Below are positions 52,763 to 61,636 of a stretch of 64,000 nt of DNA, in pieces. The DNA is taken from assembly GCA_000434615.1 (NCBI GenBank), contig FR880834.1, positions 103,845 through 167,844 on the forward strand. Direction: 5' to 3'. Origin of the DNA: Clostridium sp. CAG:510 (GTDB lineage Bacteria; Bacillota; Clostridia; Lachnospirales; Lachnospiraceae). Every line of letters starts with the position of its first letter. Position 1 is the first letter of the stretch. A model generated the notes under the pieces. It did no database searches. It saw only the letters and a list, made by a program, of their open reading frames with translations, and was not told where the DNA came from. Position numbers and translations under genes: made by a program.

Positions 52763-52816
52763 AATTTATACCTCCTTAAATTTGCATAAAAAAATAGAGC
52801 CGAATGGCTCTAATAG

Positions 52817-53221
52817 TTACAATTTATCATCAGCACCTACGCTTCTTCTGAACCGTGCAGTGCTTCTGTATGTTTTCTGCGAAGTGCTGTTAAACTCCGG
52901 CATGGAATTTATCTGAAATCGCAAACGCTTGAAAAGTCCGGCAACCGTAGACATGATAGCTTCAGCTTCTTCTTGACTTTCGTTGGTTATCACATCCACT
53001 TGGTACGATGCTGTGATTCCATTAACAGACCGTCCTTCAAGGTCTTGTCCTGTCTCTGTGAACGGCATAGCATGAAAGTACACCGTAGGGAATGTAGGGT
53101 CTGACAAATCCTTACTTTTGTCCGTCACATAAGCTTTAGGATGGCTCTGCGGTATCTTCATTTTTAAGTACGATGCAATCTTGACTTTGAAATCTGATAC
53201 CCACTGATATTCATTATCCAC
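52817..53221 (-). CDS. Tail terminator / minor capsid-like phage protein
   Basis: A 134-residue protein with the position (after the gp10-like gene, before the tail tube) and approximate fold of a tail-terminator or minor capsid protein. A GTG at 53221 is used because AAGGGTGG lies nine bases before it; it overlaps the previous stop by 8 bp. The open frame continues upstream inside that gene. Segments such as PTVYFHAMPFTETGQDLEGR and ITASYQVDVITNE show mixed strands and helices. Confidence 0.7.
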   Translation of the reverse strand: MDNEYQWVSDFKVKIASYLKMKIPQSHPKAYVTDKSKDLSDPTFPTVYFHAMPFTETGQDLEGRSVNGITASYQVDVITNESQEEAEAIMSTVAGLFKRLRFQINSMPEFNSTSQKTYRSTARFRRSVGADDKL

Positions 53222-53747
53222 TACCAAACACCACCCTTGCTGTCTGTGATACAATATCACGAAGTTCTATTGCAGTCAGGTACATAAATGGTCTTGACGG
53301 CATGCCTTCTGTAAAATACCATTTACCGTCATCCGCAGGATAAAACCAACCATATCTTCCGTCCGCAAGTTGTCTGATTGTCTTACCACTTGCATACTGC
53401 CAGTCAACACCTTCCGGTAGTTGATATGGATATGGTGACTGCTTTCCGACAACACCAGTACCAAACTCCACGAAAGCCGCATGGTCTGTACCTGCAACCA
53501 CCGCCCAAACACCGCCACCCTTTACGGAGCCAACGTATTCCGCATGAATGCTTTGCAAAAGTTCCGATGTAAATATAGCATCGAGGTCAGCAATCTGCAC
53601 TCTAGCAATCTCTATGCCCTTTTCTGCCAGTGTTTCAGCCAGTAGACTGCATTTATACTCTAAGTTATTTTCATAGTCTCTAAGAGCCTTTACAGCCGCT
53701 TGTATGGACTTTGGGTCAAACAGGTTAATGTTGATTGTCTTTCCCAT
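53214..53747 (-). CDS. HK97 gp10-like phage neck protein
   Basis: A 177-residue protein resembling the HK97 gp10 family, which sits at the head-tail neck. The hallmark segment AAFVEFGTGVVGKQSPYP is present, with SRPFMYLTAIELRD near the C-terminus. It starts with MGKTININLFDP at 53747, directly beyond the previous stop, and overlaps the next gene by 8 bp. Confidence 0.8.
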   Translation of the reverse strand: MGKTININLFDPKSIQAAVKALRDYENNLEYKCSLLAETLAEKGIEIARVQIADLDAIFTSELLQSIHAEYVGSVKGGGVWAVVAGTDHAAFVEFGTGVVGKQSPYPYQLPEGVDWQYASGKTIRQLADGRYGWFYPADDGKWYFTEGMPSRPFMYLTAIELRDIVSQTARVVFGSG

Positions 53748-53748
53748 A

Positions 53749-54171
53749 TCACTTCACCGTCTTTTGCAGTAAAAATAAATCTGCTGTCAGCCCTTCATCT
53801 GCAACGCCTTTGACAACATAGTCCGCAGTCTTGCTGTCCACAAGTCCGTCATCGTCATGACCTACTTCCGACTTCTTCCAGATAACATCCCCTGCCTTAA
53901 TCGGCAAATAGCCTTTGTCGGTCACAATCTGACAATACGAACTGGAATCATCAATACCAAATTCCTTTACCAGTACTTCCGACAGCTTATTGCTGATGTT
54001 GGCAGAAAAAAGGACGGGTTCTAAAAATTCCGTAATCGTTCCTTTGATTGACGGAATTTTTTCACCTGCCACTTCATCGTAAATAATGTTACCGTTTTTG
54101 TCACGGTTATAAATCGTGACTTTTTCTCCCTGCCGTGAGTACTTCATGTCCTGCTTGTTAATGTCAAGCAT
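53749..54171 (-). CDS. Head closure / minor capsid-like protein
   Basis: A 140-residue protein lying between the connector genes and the gp10-like gene, the usual place of a head-closure or minor capsid protein. It has a strand-rich middle (KGTITEFLEPVLFSANI; YCQIVTDKGYLPIKAGDVIWKK) and no signal or membrane segment. The assignment is mainly positional. It overlaps the holin start of the upstream gene by 8 bp. Confidence 0.6.
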   Translation of the reverse strand: MLDINKQDMKYSRQGEKVTIYNRDKNGNIIYDEVAGEKIPSIKGTITEFLEPVLFSANISNKLSEVLVKEFGIDDSSSYCQIVTDKGYLPIKAGDVIWKKSEVGHDDDGLVDSKTADYVVKGVADEGLTADLFLLQKTVK

Positions 54172-54433
54172 CTTTCTTCACCTGCTTGTAAATCTGATTT
54201 ACACCAGTGCTTGCCAAACCGGAAACAATGCCTACCGCAATCGCATTCAGCACATCATTTGCCGGGAAATCCGGAATAACATACATTCCTACTACTCCGA
54301 GAATGCCGCCGACGATGCCGACTACAACCGGGATGTAGTTATCCTTAATAACTGGAATCAGCTTCGCTCCAATACCGGCCAGATAGCAGATAACCACGAT
54401 TGCTACGCAAGTTCCTACCTGTGAAAAATCCAT
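54164..54433 (-). CDS. Phage holin
   Basis: An 89-residue membrane protein with three hydrophobic segments (about 5-25, 33-55 and 63-80) and a short basic C-terminus (YKQVKKDA), as in small holins of Gram-positive phages. It would form lesions in the membrane at lysis. It lies inside the head-tail connector block, which is not the usual place. It shares TAATG with the gene upstream and overlaps the one downstream by 8 bp, so it is translated with them. Confidence 0.78.
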   Translation of the reverse strand: MDFSQVGTCVAIVVICYLAGIGAKLIPVIKDNYIPVVVGIVGGILGVVGMYVIPDFPANDVLNAIAVGIVSGLASTGVNQIYKQVKKDA

Positions 54434-54738
54434 TATTCTTTACCTCCATTCTTCAATCTGATTTCTTTGATTTCCTCGTACATTTTGGTAGCCATTCCAT
54501 TTCCACCAAGCGCATGATAAGCATTATACATCTCTACAAAATTCTCATACGCATAGCTTGGAATTTCTCCCAACTTCATGTACTTATCGTGATACTCAAT
54601 AAGTTGCACACGCAAAAGAAGCATTGTTCCCTTGCTGTTCGCATCCCTATCTTTCTTTTGCTGCTTTAGGAGCCAGACGATGTAGCCTAATAAAATAGGC
54701 AAAACAATCGTGTACGTCTGTAATAAAAAATCTTTCAT
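54433..54738 (-). CDS. Small bitopic phage protein next to holin
   Basis: A 101-residue protein with one N-terminal membrane helix (about 6-24) and a helical, charged remainder (VQLIEYHDKYMKLGEIPSY...). It precedes the holin gene, with the TAATG overlap. The ATG at 54738 gives a sensible membrane start, although its AGGAG lies very close; a GTG at 54780 is open upstream. It may be a second holin or a lysis regulator, but no family is named. Confidence 0.6.
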   Translation of the reverse strand: MKDFLLQTYTIVLPILLGYIVWLLKQQKKDRDANSKGTMLLLRVQLIEYHDKYMKLGEIPSYAYENFVEMYNAYHALGGNGMATKMYEEIKEIRLKNGGKE

Positions 54739-54845
54739 TTCATATCTCCTGTTACTTATTGTTGGCACACCGCCCACCACCCTTAAAGTGTGCCGCCTGC
54801 AACGATTTTGTTAATGTCAACAAAATCATCACGCACAATCTTCTT

Positions 54846-55205
54846 TTACAGCACTTTGGCAAATGGGAATACACCTACAAACAGGCTTTCACGGTCTCTC
54901 CATGTTCTCGACACACCGTTTTCAGAGTAGTTTGCCATGAAGTCTTCTCCAGATTGCGAATGGTCATACACAACCACGTTCACAATTACGCTTTCAAACC
55001 GTTTCAAGTCCTCTGCAATTTTTTCATCCGTGTAACTGTCCGGGTACATTCTCTTTGCCACAATGTCAGCTTTCGCTTGACTGATAAGTTGCTCGATCAG
55101 AGGATTATCTTTTGGGCTGTCAAACACAACCTCAGAGGTTTCATCGTCAATATGAAATTGTTTCAATCTGATTTTTACTTGCTCCAAAGTTGTGTAATCT
55201 GCCAT
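54846..55205 (-). CDS. Phage head-tail connector protein
   Basis: A 119-residue protein of the gp6-like/phage connector type: helices with acidic turns (LEQVKIRLKQFHIDD...; LIEQLISQAKADIVAKRMYPDSY). It would bind the portal and complete the head-tail joint. It follows the SAP-like gene and precedes the holin cassette, with an unannotated 107-bp gap that holds two small inverted repeats. Confidence 0.78.
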   Translation of the reverse strand: MADYTTLEQVKIRLKQFHIDDETSEVVFDSPKDNPLIEQLISQAKADIVAKRMYPDSYTDEKIAEDLKRFESVIVNVVVYDHSQSGEDFMANYSENGVSRTWRDRESLFVGVFPFAKVL

Positions 55206-55214
55206 GGTTTACCT

Positions 55215-55460
55215 CTACAATCCAAACTTTTCAATCAAAATCTTTTTCAGTTCCGCACCTCTGATTTCTTCCGCACCTGAGACACCGTGTTCTGCGGCTA
55301 ACTTCTGCAAGTCTGCCGTAGACATACGGTTGATTTCCGTCTTTGTGTAATCATTAGTTAACACTACTTCCTCTTTTACTTCCGGTTCGTTGTCCTCCGG
55401 GATTTCTTCTCCCGGAAGATACCATTTGCCTTTGTATTTGACTTTGTAATCAAATTTCAT
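55215..55460 (-). CDS. Small phage protein with HeH/LEM-like C-terminus
   Basis: An 81-residue protein. The N-terminal part is a short strand-rich, acidic segment, and the C-terminal part (about 44-81, STADLQKLAAEHGVSGAEEI) looks like a helix-extended-helix (HeH/LEM or SAP) domain. Such genes often follow the capsid gene in siphophages. Start at 55460 with GGAGG nine bases before. Confidence 0.7.
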   Translation of the reverse strand: MKFDYKVKYKGKWYLPGEEIPEDNEPEVKEEVVLTNDYTKTEINRMSTADLQKLAAEHGVSGAEEIRGAELKKILIEKFGL

Positions 55461-55474
55461 CAGCACACCTCCGA

Positions 55475-56545
55475 TTAGTAGCACTTAATTACATAGGTGC
55501 TATCCATTCTCTCGTAGGAAGGAAGTACGATTTCAGACACGGTTGTCTTAGTCTGTACAGGGTCTTCAGAAACAGAAACCGCAACAGCAACACCAGTGTT
55601 CACAATAGAAACATCTGCGGTAGGCTTGCCCATCAAAGTGCGCTCTTCAGGAGTAGTTCCGTACCAAGTATTTCCAAGTGAACCGGAAGGAATCAATGTC
55701 GCATATCCATCAGGATAAAACTTGGTTGCTACACCGGATTCATTCTTGTACTGCTTAGAGTAAACAATAATGCTGATACCCAGTTCGTTAGAGAAAATTT
55801 CCTTAACTCTTGCATCAGTCATCAGAACGTTAGCTGTAACATTCTGTGCTAAGATTGCAGACTTGATTTTCTTGTTCTGCTTAAGGTAGTCCATTGTCTT
55901 ACGAGAGACAATCATAATGGTAGGTCTCTCGCCTGTAACAGCTTCCACAGAATCAAGAGCAACATTTACATCGTCCAGTGGATCGGAGTTTTCAGTATCG
56001 TTCCACTGGTCTGTGGTCTCGGACAATGCCGCATAGTTGTTCTGCTTGTAAGTGCCGTTAGGGTCGTAGTTGTAAGCATAAGTAACACCATCAGCCTGAA
56101 TGGAAATCTTAGGAGAACCATCTTCTGTAGGAGCCAAAAGCTGCATAATCATACGTTCAGGAACTACATCAGCACCTTCCACAAGAGTATTTGCATCATC
56201 AAAAATTCTGCTTAATACTTCTGCTGCGTAAGGGTCTGTGCTGTCCTTAATACGCATGATTTCCTGTTCGTCCTGTTCTTTGATAATCATAGATTCACGG
56301 AAGAATGCCATTTCTGTCTCTTGCATCTTGAATCCTTCACGGCTTCTGATAGTGGAAACTGCATCAAAATTAGATGCTTTCAGGGTAACAGGAAGTCCCT
56401 TGGAAGTTTTAATCCACTTTAAGTCAAGTCCCATCTTCTTCTTGGCGGGGAATAAGCCGGAACCAAGATATGCAATTTTATTACTTGCAACTTCTGTATG
56501 CACAAGTGCGATTGCTTTCGCATTGTAGGCATCTCTAATGTTCAT
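55475..56545 (-). CDS. Phage major capsid protein (capsid E type)
   Basis: A 356-residue major capsid protein of the lambda gpE-like family within the HK97 fold. The N-terminal arm has NIRDAYNAKAIALVHTEV. Recognisable segments are the E-loop (LKWIKTSKGLPVTLKASNFD), the axial domain (ERPTIMIVSRKTMDYLKQNK) and the C-terminal NTWYGTTPEERTLMG. It follows the decoration and scaffold genes, in the normal order. Hairpins without T-runs lie in the 67-bp gap upstream. Confidence 0.9.
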   Translation of the reverse strand: MNIRDAYNAKAIALVHTEVASNKIAYLGSGLFPAKKKMGLDLKWIKTSKGLPVTLKASNFDAVSTIRSREGFKMQETEMAFFRESMIIKEQDEQEIMRIKDSTDPYAAEVLSRIFDDANTLVEGADVVPERMIMQLLAPTEDGSPKISIQADGVTYAYNYDPNGTYKQNNYAALSETTDQWNDTENSDPLDDVNVALDSVEAVTGERPTIMIVSRKTMDYLKQNKKIKSAILAQNVTANVLMTDARVKEIFSNELGISIIVYSKQYKNESGVATKFYPDGYATLIPSGSLGNTWYGTTPEERTLMGKPTADVSIVNTGVAVAVSVSEDPVQTKTTVSEIVLPSYERMDSTYVIKCY

Positions 56546-56612
56546 TATTTCCTCACTTTCTACCGCTATCTTTCAGCGGTCAGCGGCTACATCTGTCTGT
56601 AGTCGGTTTCAG

Positions 56613-56951
56613 TTATTCAAATACAATCAGTGATAATCCTGTCTTTACACCATCGGCAATGGTAATACCTGCATTTGCGTTAGCATTTGCTTCATTTACA
56701 CAGGCAAAAGCCTTAATGATAGTTCCGTTGGGGTTGCTATCGTAAACATCGTTAAGCAAAATACCTACTGCTGCATCATCGGTGCTTCCGCCATTTACTT
56801 TCTTTCCTGTCGCACTAATAGGATTACCAGCCTTGCACACACCATTAGTGAAAGCACTTGCATCCAGTTTAATAGGAACAAATAATTCACCGCCCAGCTT
56901 TCTCTTAAGAATTTCTAACTGGGTAGTTACACTTGTTTCAGAGAATTTCAT
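56613..56951 (-). CDS. Head decoration-like protein
   Basis: A 112-residue protein between scaffold and major capsid genes. Its beta-rich small fold and Gly/Asn/Ala-rich segments (ATGKKVNGGSTDDAAVGILLND) resemble head decoration proteins that stabilise capsids. The family is inferred mainly from position and composition. Confidence 0.68.
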   Translation of the reverse strand: MKFSETSVTTQLEILKRKLGGELFVPIKLDASAFTNGVCKAGNPISATGKKVNGGSTDDAAVGILLNDVYDSNPNGTIIKAFACVNEANANANAGITIADGVKTGLSLIVFE

Positions 56952-56964
56952 TTTGTGTACCTCC

Positions 56965-57525
56965 TTATAAGTACTGGCTAACTACAGCTTCGGCTTCTTT
57001 GTTTGTTCCGGCTAAAGTCTTGCCAATTTTTTCAGCCGCTTTTTCGGCTTCTGTTTTTGTGTCATTCTTTCCACCGCCAGCACTTCCACCGCCCGGATTT
57101 GTGGTTCCGTTTGCGATTTCCTGCTCTTTAGCCTGTGCCGCAGCAGTCTCTTTATCAGAGATAATTTTTCCGAGAACATCAAAATCAAAACTGCCGTCAT
57201 CTTTTACAACCTGTGCCGCCTGTTCTGATGTGATTTTGAATTTGTCAGCCGCACTTGTACGCTGAGTTGCTAAAGTCTGTGCTTTTTCCAACTCTGCGAT
57301 ACGCTTATTTGCTTCCTCTAACTGCTTCGCTGCCTTTTCCTGTTCGGAAAGATTTTGGTCTTTCATGGCATTAAACTCTTTTTCAATGCCATGTAACCGT
57401 TCCAGTTCAGCATTGTTTTTGGTTGCCTTGGCATTTGCTGTCTGAACATCTTTGCCGTTTTCGGCAATAACCTTTTCAATCTGTTCATCAGTTAATCCCA
57501 TTGCAGCTAAATCTTCTCTCTTCAT
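56965..57525 (-). CDS. Phage capsid scaffolding protein (GP20-like)
   Basis: A 186-residue protein typical of scaffold: a long charged coiled coil in the first half (about 25-85), then a Gly-rich break (TTNPGGGSAGGGK) and a helical tail (KTLAGTNKEAEAVVSQYL). It guides capsid assembly and leaves the head afterwards. It lies directly before the decoration gene. No minor head protein gene lies between it and the portal gene, although most such phages have one. Confidence 0.8.
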   Translation of the reverse strand: MKREDLAAMGLTDEQIEKVIAENGKDVQTANAKATKNNAELERLHGIEKEFNAMKDQNLSEQEKAAKQLEEANKRIAELEKAQTLATQRTSAADKFKITSEQAAQVVKDDGSFDFDVLGKIISDKETAAAQAKEQEIANGTTNPGGGSAGGGKNDTKTEAEKAAEKIGKTLAGTNKEAEAVVSQYL

Positions 57526-57639
57526 AAATTACCTCCGTTATGTCCTACGTTTTTTTACGGTGCAACGACACCGAGTGACATTGCCGATTTATACGCTCAC
57601 GGCATTGCGAATTTTTTATAAAATAATAGCAACTACCGC

Positions 57640-59073
57640 TTATGCAGTAGCCGCCTTATTTTGCTGTTGATTCATGTTATTCACAATTTCTTGTGCTTTC
57701 TTTTCTTGTTCTTCTACATCCTCAATTGTCTTATAAAGGTTACTGAAATATGGCTTTGATTGTAAGTAAGTCTTTTCTGAATCTCCCCACAATCCAACCG
57801 TGCGGACAGCAATCAAAGGATGTATGCCACTTTGCAGAAGAAGTTGTAATGTCTGTGCTTTCGTATACATATTGTCCTGTGGACTGTGATTGATCTGCAC
57901 ATCAAAATCTCTTACAGAAATTCCTAAATCATGATCTTTGATGCGAATAATATTGAGAACAACCTTCGCAAGTCTTTTTTCGCAAGACTTTACAATAGGG
58001 TCTTTTAATTTTGCCCTTGTTTTTGAAAAATCCCAACCGTTACGAAGTTCTACGGCACCTTGAGTATCTCCGCCAGTGTTTCCTTGCTTGTTAGGAATTG
58101 CCAAAATAGAAAGTGCATTGTCCCATACATCTTCCTTTGCGACTTGTGCCTGTGTCTGGTTAAGTTCTCTGTCCATGACATCAACATCTGATTTGTTGTC
58201 TTTATTTATGGACTTAACAACCAGTGCATGGCTCATTTTCATTTTTTCAAACTGTTCTTCGTCAATATCGCAGTTTACAAATTTGATCCATGATTGAACA
58301 AACTGCTCTATACCGTCCATTCTGTTGGACTGCATATTGTTAATGGCATCTAACATGCTTATAACAATTTCAATATCTGAAAGCCGTTCATGATTGTTTG
58401 GAAACTCAACAATGGGATTTCCACCAAATGCATGTAATTTCCAATCAACTACTTGGCTATTAACAATTTTGCATTCATGTGTATCTGTGTAGCACTGTTT
58501 GTATGATTTCCCGTTTTCGTCTTTTAATTCTTGCACGGAAAGAATAGGTTCTTCCGTTCCACGATTATAAATGACAAATGTATTCATTGGTGTAGGTGCT
58601 ACAATTCTGAACGGAATATCACCATTGGAAAATTGAGCAGCTTTAAAAGATGTTCCGGTTGCTGATTGCCATTCGCCAGCCTTAATATCTTTTTCCTGTT
58701 TGTTTGCATTTTCCATATAATCATTAAGAGTATCTACAGCCTTATTTGTTGCATCATCCTCTTTTCGACTAACAAACTGAATAGGCTCACCATAAGTCTG
58801 TCCGACTTTGAATTGCACGATTTCGTAGGAATGGTTTTCTACTATGGAATTGCATATGTCCTCATTGGACACTTTTGTACGGTATAAAACAGGCTGATCG
58901 CCTTTGTAATAGTTCCAAAGATATTCGATTACGGTTTTGTTATAGTAAAATGCTCCAATGCAGTTTCCAATAACCTTAACAATGTTTTCATCAGTTATGG
59001 TTTCAACATCAGTATATGCAATTTTTCTACCATAACAGCCTTTTACAAGGTCTTGAAACAACATTTTGTTCAT
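57640..59073 (-). CDS. Phage portal protein (SPP1-type)
   Basis: A 477-residue portal of the SPP1 gp6 type, forming the dodecameric ring at the capsid vertex. N-terminal features are YLWNYYKGDQPVLYR and EIVQFKVGQTYGEP; the clip and stem region has NMQSNRMDGIEQFVQSWIKFVN, and PQDNMYTKAQTLQLLLQSG is near the end. A glutamine-rich helical tail follows. It starts at 59073, 12 bp after the small zinc-ribbon gene. Confidence 0.9.
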   Translation of the reverse strand: MNKMLFQDLVKGCYGRKIAYTDVETITDENIVKVIGNCIGAFYYNKTVIEYLWNYYKGDQPVLYRTKVSNEDICNSIVENHSYEIVQFKVGQTYGEPIQFVSRKEDDATNKAVDTLNDYMENANKQEKDIKAGEWQSATGTSFKAAQFSNGDIPFRIVAPTPMNTFVIYNRGTEEPILSVQELKDENGKSYKQCYTDTHECKIVNSQVVDWKLHAFGGNPIVEFPNNHERLSDIEIVISMLDAINNMQSNRMDGIEQFVQSWIKFVNCDIDEEQFEKMKMSHALVVKSINKDNKSDVDVMDRELNQTQAQVAKEDVWDNALSILAIPNKQGNTGGDTQGAVELRNGWDFSKTRAKLKDPIVKSCEKRLAKVVLNIIRIKDHDLGISVRDFDVQINHSPQDNMYTKAQTLQLLLQSGIHPLIAVRTVGLWGDSEKTYLQSKPYFSNLYKTIEDVEEQEKKAQEIVNNMNQQQNKAATA

Positions 59074-59084
59074 TTTATACCACC

Positions 59085-59285
59085 TTAAATAAATATCATT
59101 CCACTGCTACATGTTCTTTTGGGAACATCTTTTATTTCCTGTTTTCCTGTATCTGTATGATACACAATCATACGATTACATTTTTTGCATTTGTAAGTCT
59201 TATCTATGTGCGATTTAGAATCGCATTTACCGACAAGCCGTCCGAATTCCGGACAGTACACTCGGATTTTATTGTCAGAAATCAT
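59085..59285 (-). CDS. Small zinc-ribbon protein (Com-like), one Cys missing
   Basis: A 66-residue protein that begins with MISDNKIRVYCPEFGRLVGKC and contains a second pair CKKC at about 33-36. It resembles the Com-type zinc-ribbon of phage genes before mom. The expected CPxC pair at the start reads CPEF, with Cys replaced by Phe, so zinc binding there may be lost. ATG at 59285 follows AGAGGTAAGC; an upstream opening to 59306 has no site. Located between DUF1492 and portal. Confidence 0.65.
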   Translation of the reverse strand: MISDNKIRVYCPEFGRLVGKCDSKSHIDKTYKCKKCNRMIVYHTDTGKQEIKDVPKRTCSSGMIFI

Positions 59286-59310
59286 GCTTACCTCTTTTCT
59301 ACGCACAAAA

Positions 59311-59337
59311 ATACCGCCTACATTACGCAGACGGTAT
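59311..59337 (-). terminator. Intrinsic terminator upstream of the portal operon
   Basis: An 11-bp stem with two G-U pairs (59311-59321 with 59327-59337) with a 5-base loop; the minus strand continues with TTTTTGTG. It interrupts the late operon between DUF1492 and the Com-like gene. Confidence 0.8.
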
Positions 59338-59430
59338 CTCCGGCTATTTACATTTGAGGAGGAGTGAAAAAATATTGGATTTTTTCGTCAGTTTAACATT
59401 AACATTTTTTTTATATGACATTCAATGACA

Positions 59431-59859
59431 TCATTGATTCAAATAGACTTCTCCGTATTTCTTTTCAAACTGTTTCAATGCAGTTCCGTGAAGTCTGACA
59501 ACCTGTCTCCATGAATATTTCATTTCTGTTGCGATCACTTCAAAAGTTTTCTTTTCGATGTACCTTGCGAACAGAATATTGTATGTGTTTTCATCTTCCA
59601 TGCTGTCTATCTGCTGTATGATTTTCTCTTTTTTATCGACAAGTTCGTCCACCATGCCATCTATTTTCCGTTCCATTTCATCAATTTTGGCATATTTTGT
59701 TCCTATTTTGTCAAAATTCGGTGTAGTCTGTACCCTTTCACCGTTTTGAGGAGCAGATATACTTGCTGCCATATCTTTGAGCTGTGCGATTTCCGTGAGT
59801 TTATTATTTATCATCCGATTAAGGCGGCTTATCTGCCCTAAATATTCTTTTGTTGTCAT
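59431..59859 (-). CDS. DUF1492 phage protein (ArpU/sigma-like)
   Basis: A 142-residue protein. A coiled-coil N-terminus (about 5-90, with NKLTEIAQLKDMAAS) is followed by a C-terminal helix-turn-helix resembling sigma region 4 (NTYNILFARYIEKKTFEVIATEMKYSWRQVVRLHGTAL). DUF1492 proteins are late-gene activators of Gram-positive phages, usually just before the terminase genes. Here it sits directly after terL: its ATG follows the terL stop and uses AGGAGG within the terL end. Confidence 0.8.
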   Translation of the reverse strand: MTTKEYLGQISRLNRMINNKLTEIAQLKDMAASISAPQNGERVQTTPNFDKIGTKYAKIDEMERKIDGMVDELVDKKEKIIQQIDSMEDENTYNILFARYIEKKTFEVIATEMKYSWRQVVRLHGTALKQFEKKYGEVYLNQ

Positions 59860-61629
59860 CTAATACCTCCTACCCATTGAAAAAGGATTGCTGATTGCTT
59901 CTGCTCTTGCCATTTTTTTATTTCCGTAAATCATGTCACATAATTGTGCCGTAGAATCTATCCCGTCATCATGCTTCATTTTTCCTTCAAAAGTAGCAGA
60001 TAAAATATTTTGGAAATACTTTCTGTACTCTTTTGTTTGATATTTCATGTCCACGAAATAAAGTTTTCGTATGTCTGGAGCATGATTTTTGATTCTATCC
60101 ATTTTTGCAGTCTGATTGTCTGCCGGGTCATGGCTTGTGTTGATAGGGTATCCGTCTTTCTCCCATATCTTCTCACATTCTGTACGGTATGCAGATGTAG
60201 TCTTGGTTTCCTCAAAATGGACTTCTGCTGTCTTATTATTAAATTTATCTAAATGTCTTTCCATTCGTGAAGTAACTTCTGGTATTGTAATATCCTTATC
60301 ACCATCATTGTAGACAACATCAGGAATATAATGCTCTCCGTCAATCTCATAGCAGATAGGCATTGATACAAAGTCACCGCCACCATAAGCAGGGTCATTA
60401 GCTGCAAATATCCTATCAGGCCTTATTCCTTCAAGTTCTGCCGGATTAAAGAAATTCATCATATCGACATTGAACATCTGACCTTTTCTTTCAATAGGCT
60501 CCTGTTGATACTGTGCAAACCACGATGCCATATCGTCATTGTTCTCAAAAGATGCCATACGTCTCTTGTAATCAATAGTTGTATATCCCAAATGATACGG
60601 ATAATCAAAATTGCTTTCTCCGTTTTCATTCAGTGCCGGAATAATAACCTCTCTGTGCCGTATTCCTTTATATTCTGGGTCATTCTGTAAAAGGTCTAAC
60701 CGTCTTCCTTGTACGTCTTTTTTCGCCCAACGTGTTCCAATTCCCAACAATTTAGCTTTTCCCGGCTTAATTCTTGGCATAAAGTTGTTATCGAATTTTC
60801 CCCATACGGTATTTTGCCTGTCCTCGCTCAATGCTTCATCAATACCGCTAAATAAGTCATCATAAACTCCAAGTCCGTCACAGTCACAGGCACCGTTCAA
60901 TGTTCCGTAAATACTTCGCATGGTAAATGTTGGGTATGTTTTTTTTCGGATAAGGTCTACTGTTAAATCTTTTCCGTCAGTAATAAGCCTTTTTTCGGCT
61001 ATATTCGGATATATTTCAGCATACGTGTATGTTGGGTCTGTAATCATTTCTATAATACCGTCATAGTAACCACCAGTAATTTTGTCTGAATATGCCGAAT
61101 ACAGATTAGACCGCTCTGGTCTGTTAGAACCAAACCACAAATTACCCATTTTAACGATAGCCGTTTTACCAATTCTTCCTGGGCTAAACACCATTCCTTC
61201 GTCCAGCACATCATCATACAAATCCTGAATGAGTTGTGCTACTTGCCGTAATGGATTTATTCTCGGCTGGTAGAATCTCTCTTCTATAGGCCTGTTTTTC
61301 TCCATGAAAAGCATGAAACTTTCAAATCTGTGATGTGTTTCAATCAAAAGAATTTTGTAATAGTCCTCAACAAGACTGTATTTTTCTTCGTGCTGTTGGC
61401 TGTATCTTTCAAGGTCAAGTATTCTACCGCCTGTCCTATTTATGCAGAAACGCTCTACGATACCCTTAGAACGCTCTGTAAGTTGCAACCCATACTGAAT
61501 ATCCTTTTCACCGTTAATTGCCACTCTACAGGCTTCTATGTAAGCATCAATGACTTGTTCATCAATCCCATGTTGCTCTATGTACTTGTCGTAGCTATTT
61601 ACTGCCGATATAAGGCTCTGACTTGCCAA
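59860..61629 (-). CDS. terL: Phage terminase large subunit
   Basis: A 589-residue DNA-packaging motor. The ATPase Walker A-like motif reads SPGRIGKTA (about 145-153), with Walker B and adaptor motifs downstream. The nuclease domain opens with FAANDPAYGGGD (about 400-411), the metal-binding Asp region. It starts with a TTG at 61629, which the family alignment of ASQSLISAV supports only loosely; no upstream ATG is in frame. Its GGAGG lies inside a stable hairpin. Confidence 0.88.
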   Translation of the reverse strand: MASQSLISAVNSYDKYIEQHGIDEQVIDAYIEACRVAINGEKDIQYGLQLTERSKGIVERFCINRTGGRILDLERYSQQHEEKYSLVEDYYKILLIETHHRFESFMLFMEKNRPIEERFYQPRINPLRQVAQLIQDLYDDVLDEGMVFSPGRIGKTAIVKMGNLWFGSNRPERSNLYSAYSDKITGGYYDGIIEMITDPTYTYAEIYPNIAEKRLITDGKDLTVDLIRKKTYPTFTMRSIYGTLNGACDCDGLGVYDDLFSGIDEALSEDRQNTVWGKFDNNFMPRIKPGKAKLLGIGTRWAKKDVQGRRLDLLQNDPEYKGIRHREVIIPALNENGESNFDYPYHLGYTTIDYKRRMASFENNDDMASWFAQYQQEPIERKGQMFNVDMMNFFNPAELEGIRPDRIFAANDPAYGGGDFVSMPICYEIDGEHYIPDVVYNDGDKDITIPEVTSRMERHLDKFNNKTAEVHFEETKTTSAYRTECEKIWEKDGYPINTSHDPADNQTAKMDRIKNHAPDIRKLYFVDMKYQTKEYRKYFQNILSATFEGKMKHDDGIDSTAQLCDMIYGNKKMARAEAISNPFSMGRRY

Positions 61630-61636
61630 AAGAAAA

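Noticed and set aside
57558..57573. A terminator between scaffold and portal genes
   Set aside because: The stem has an A-run, not a T-run, after it on the minus strand, so it can be at most a message-stabilising hairpin.
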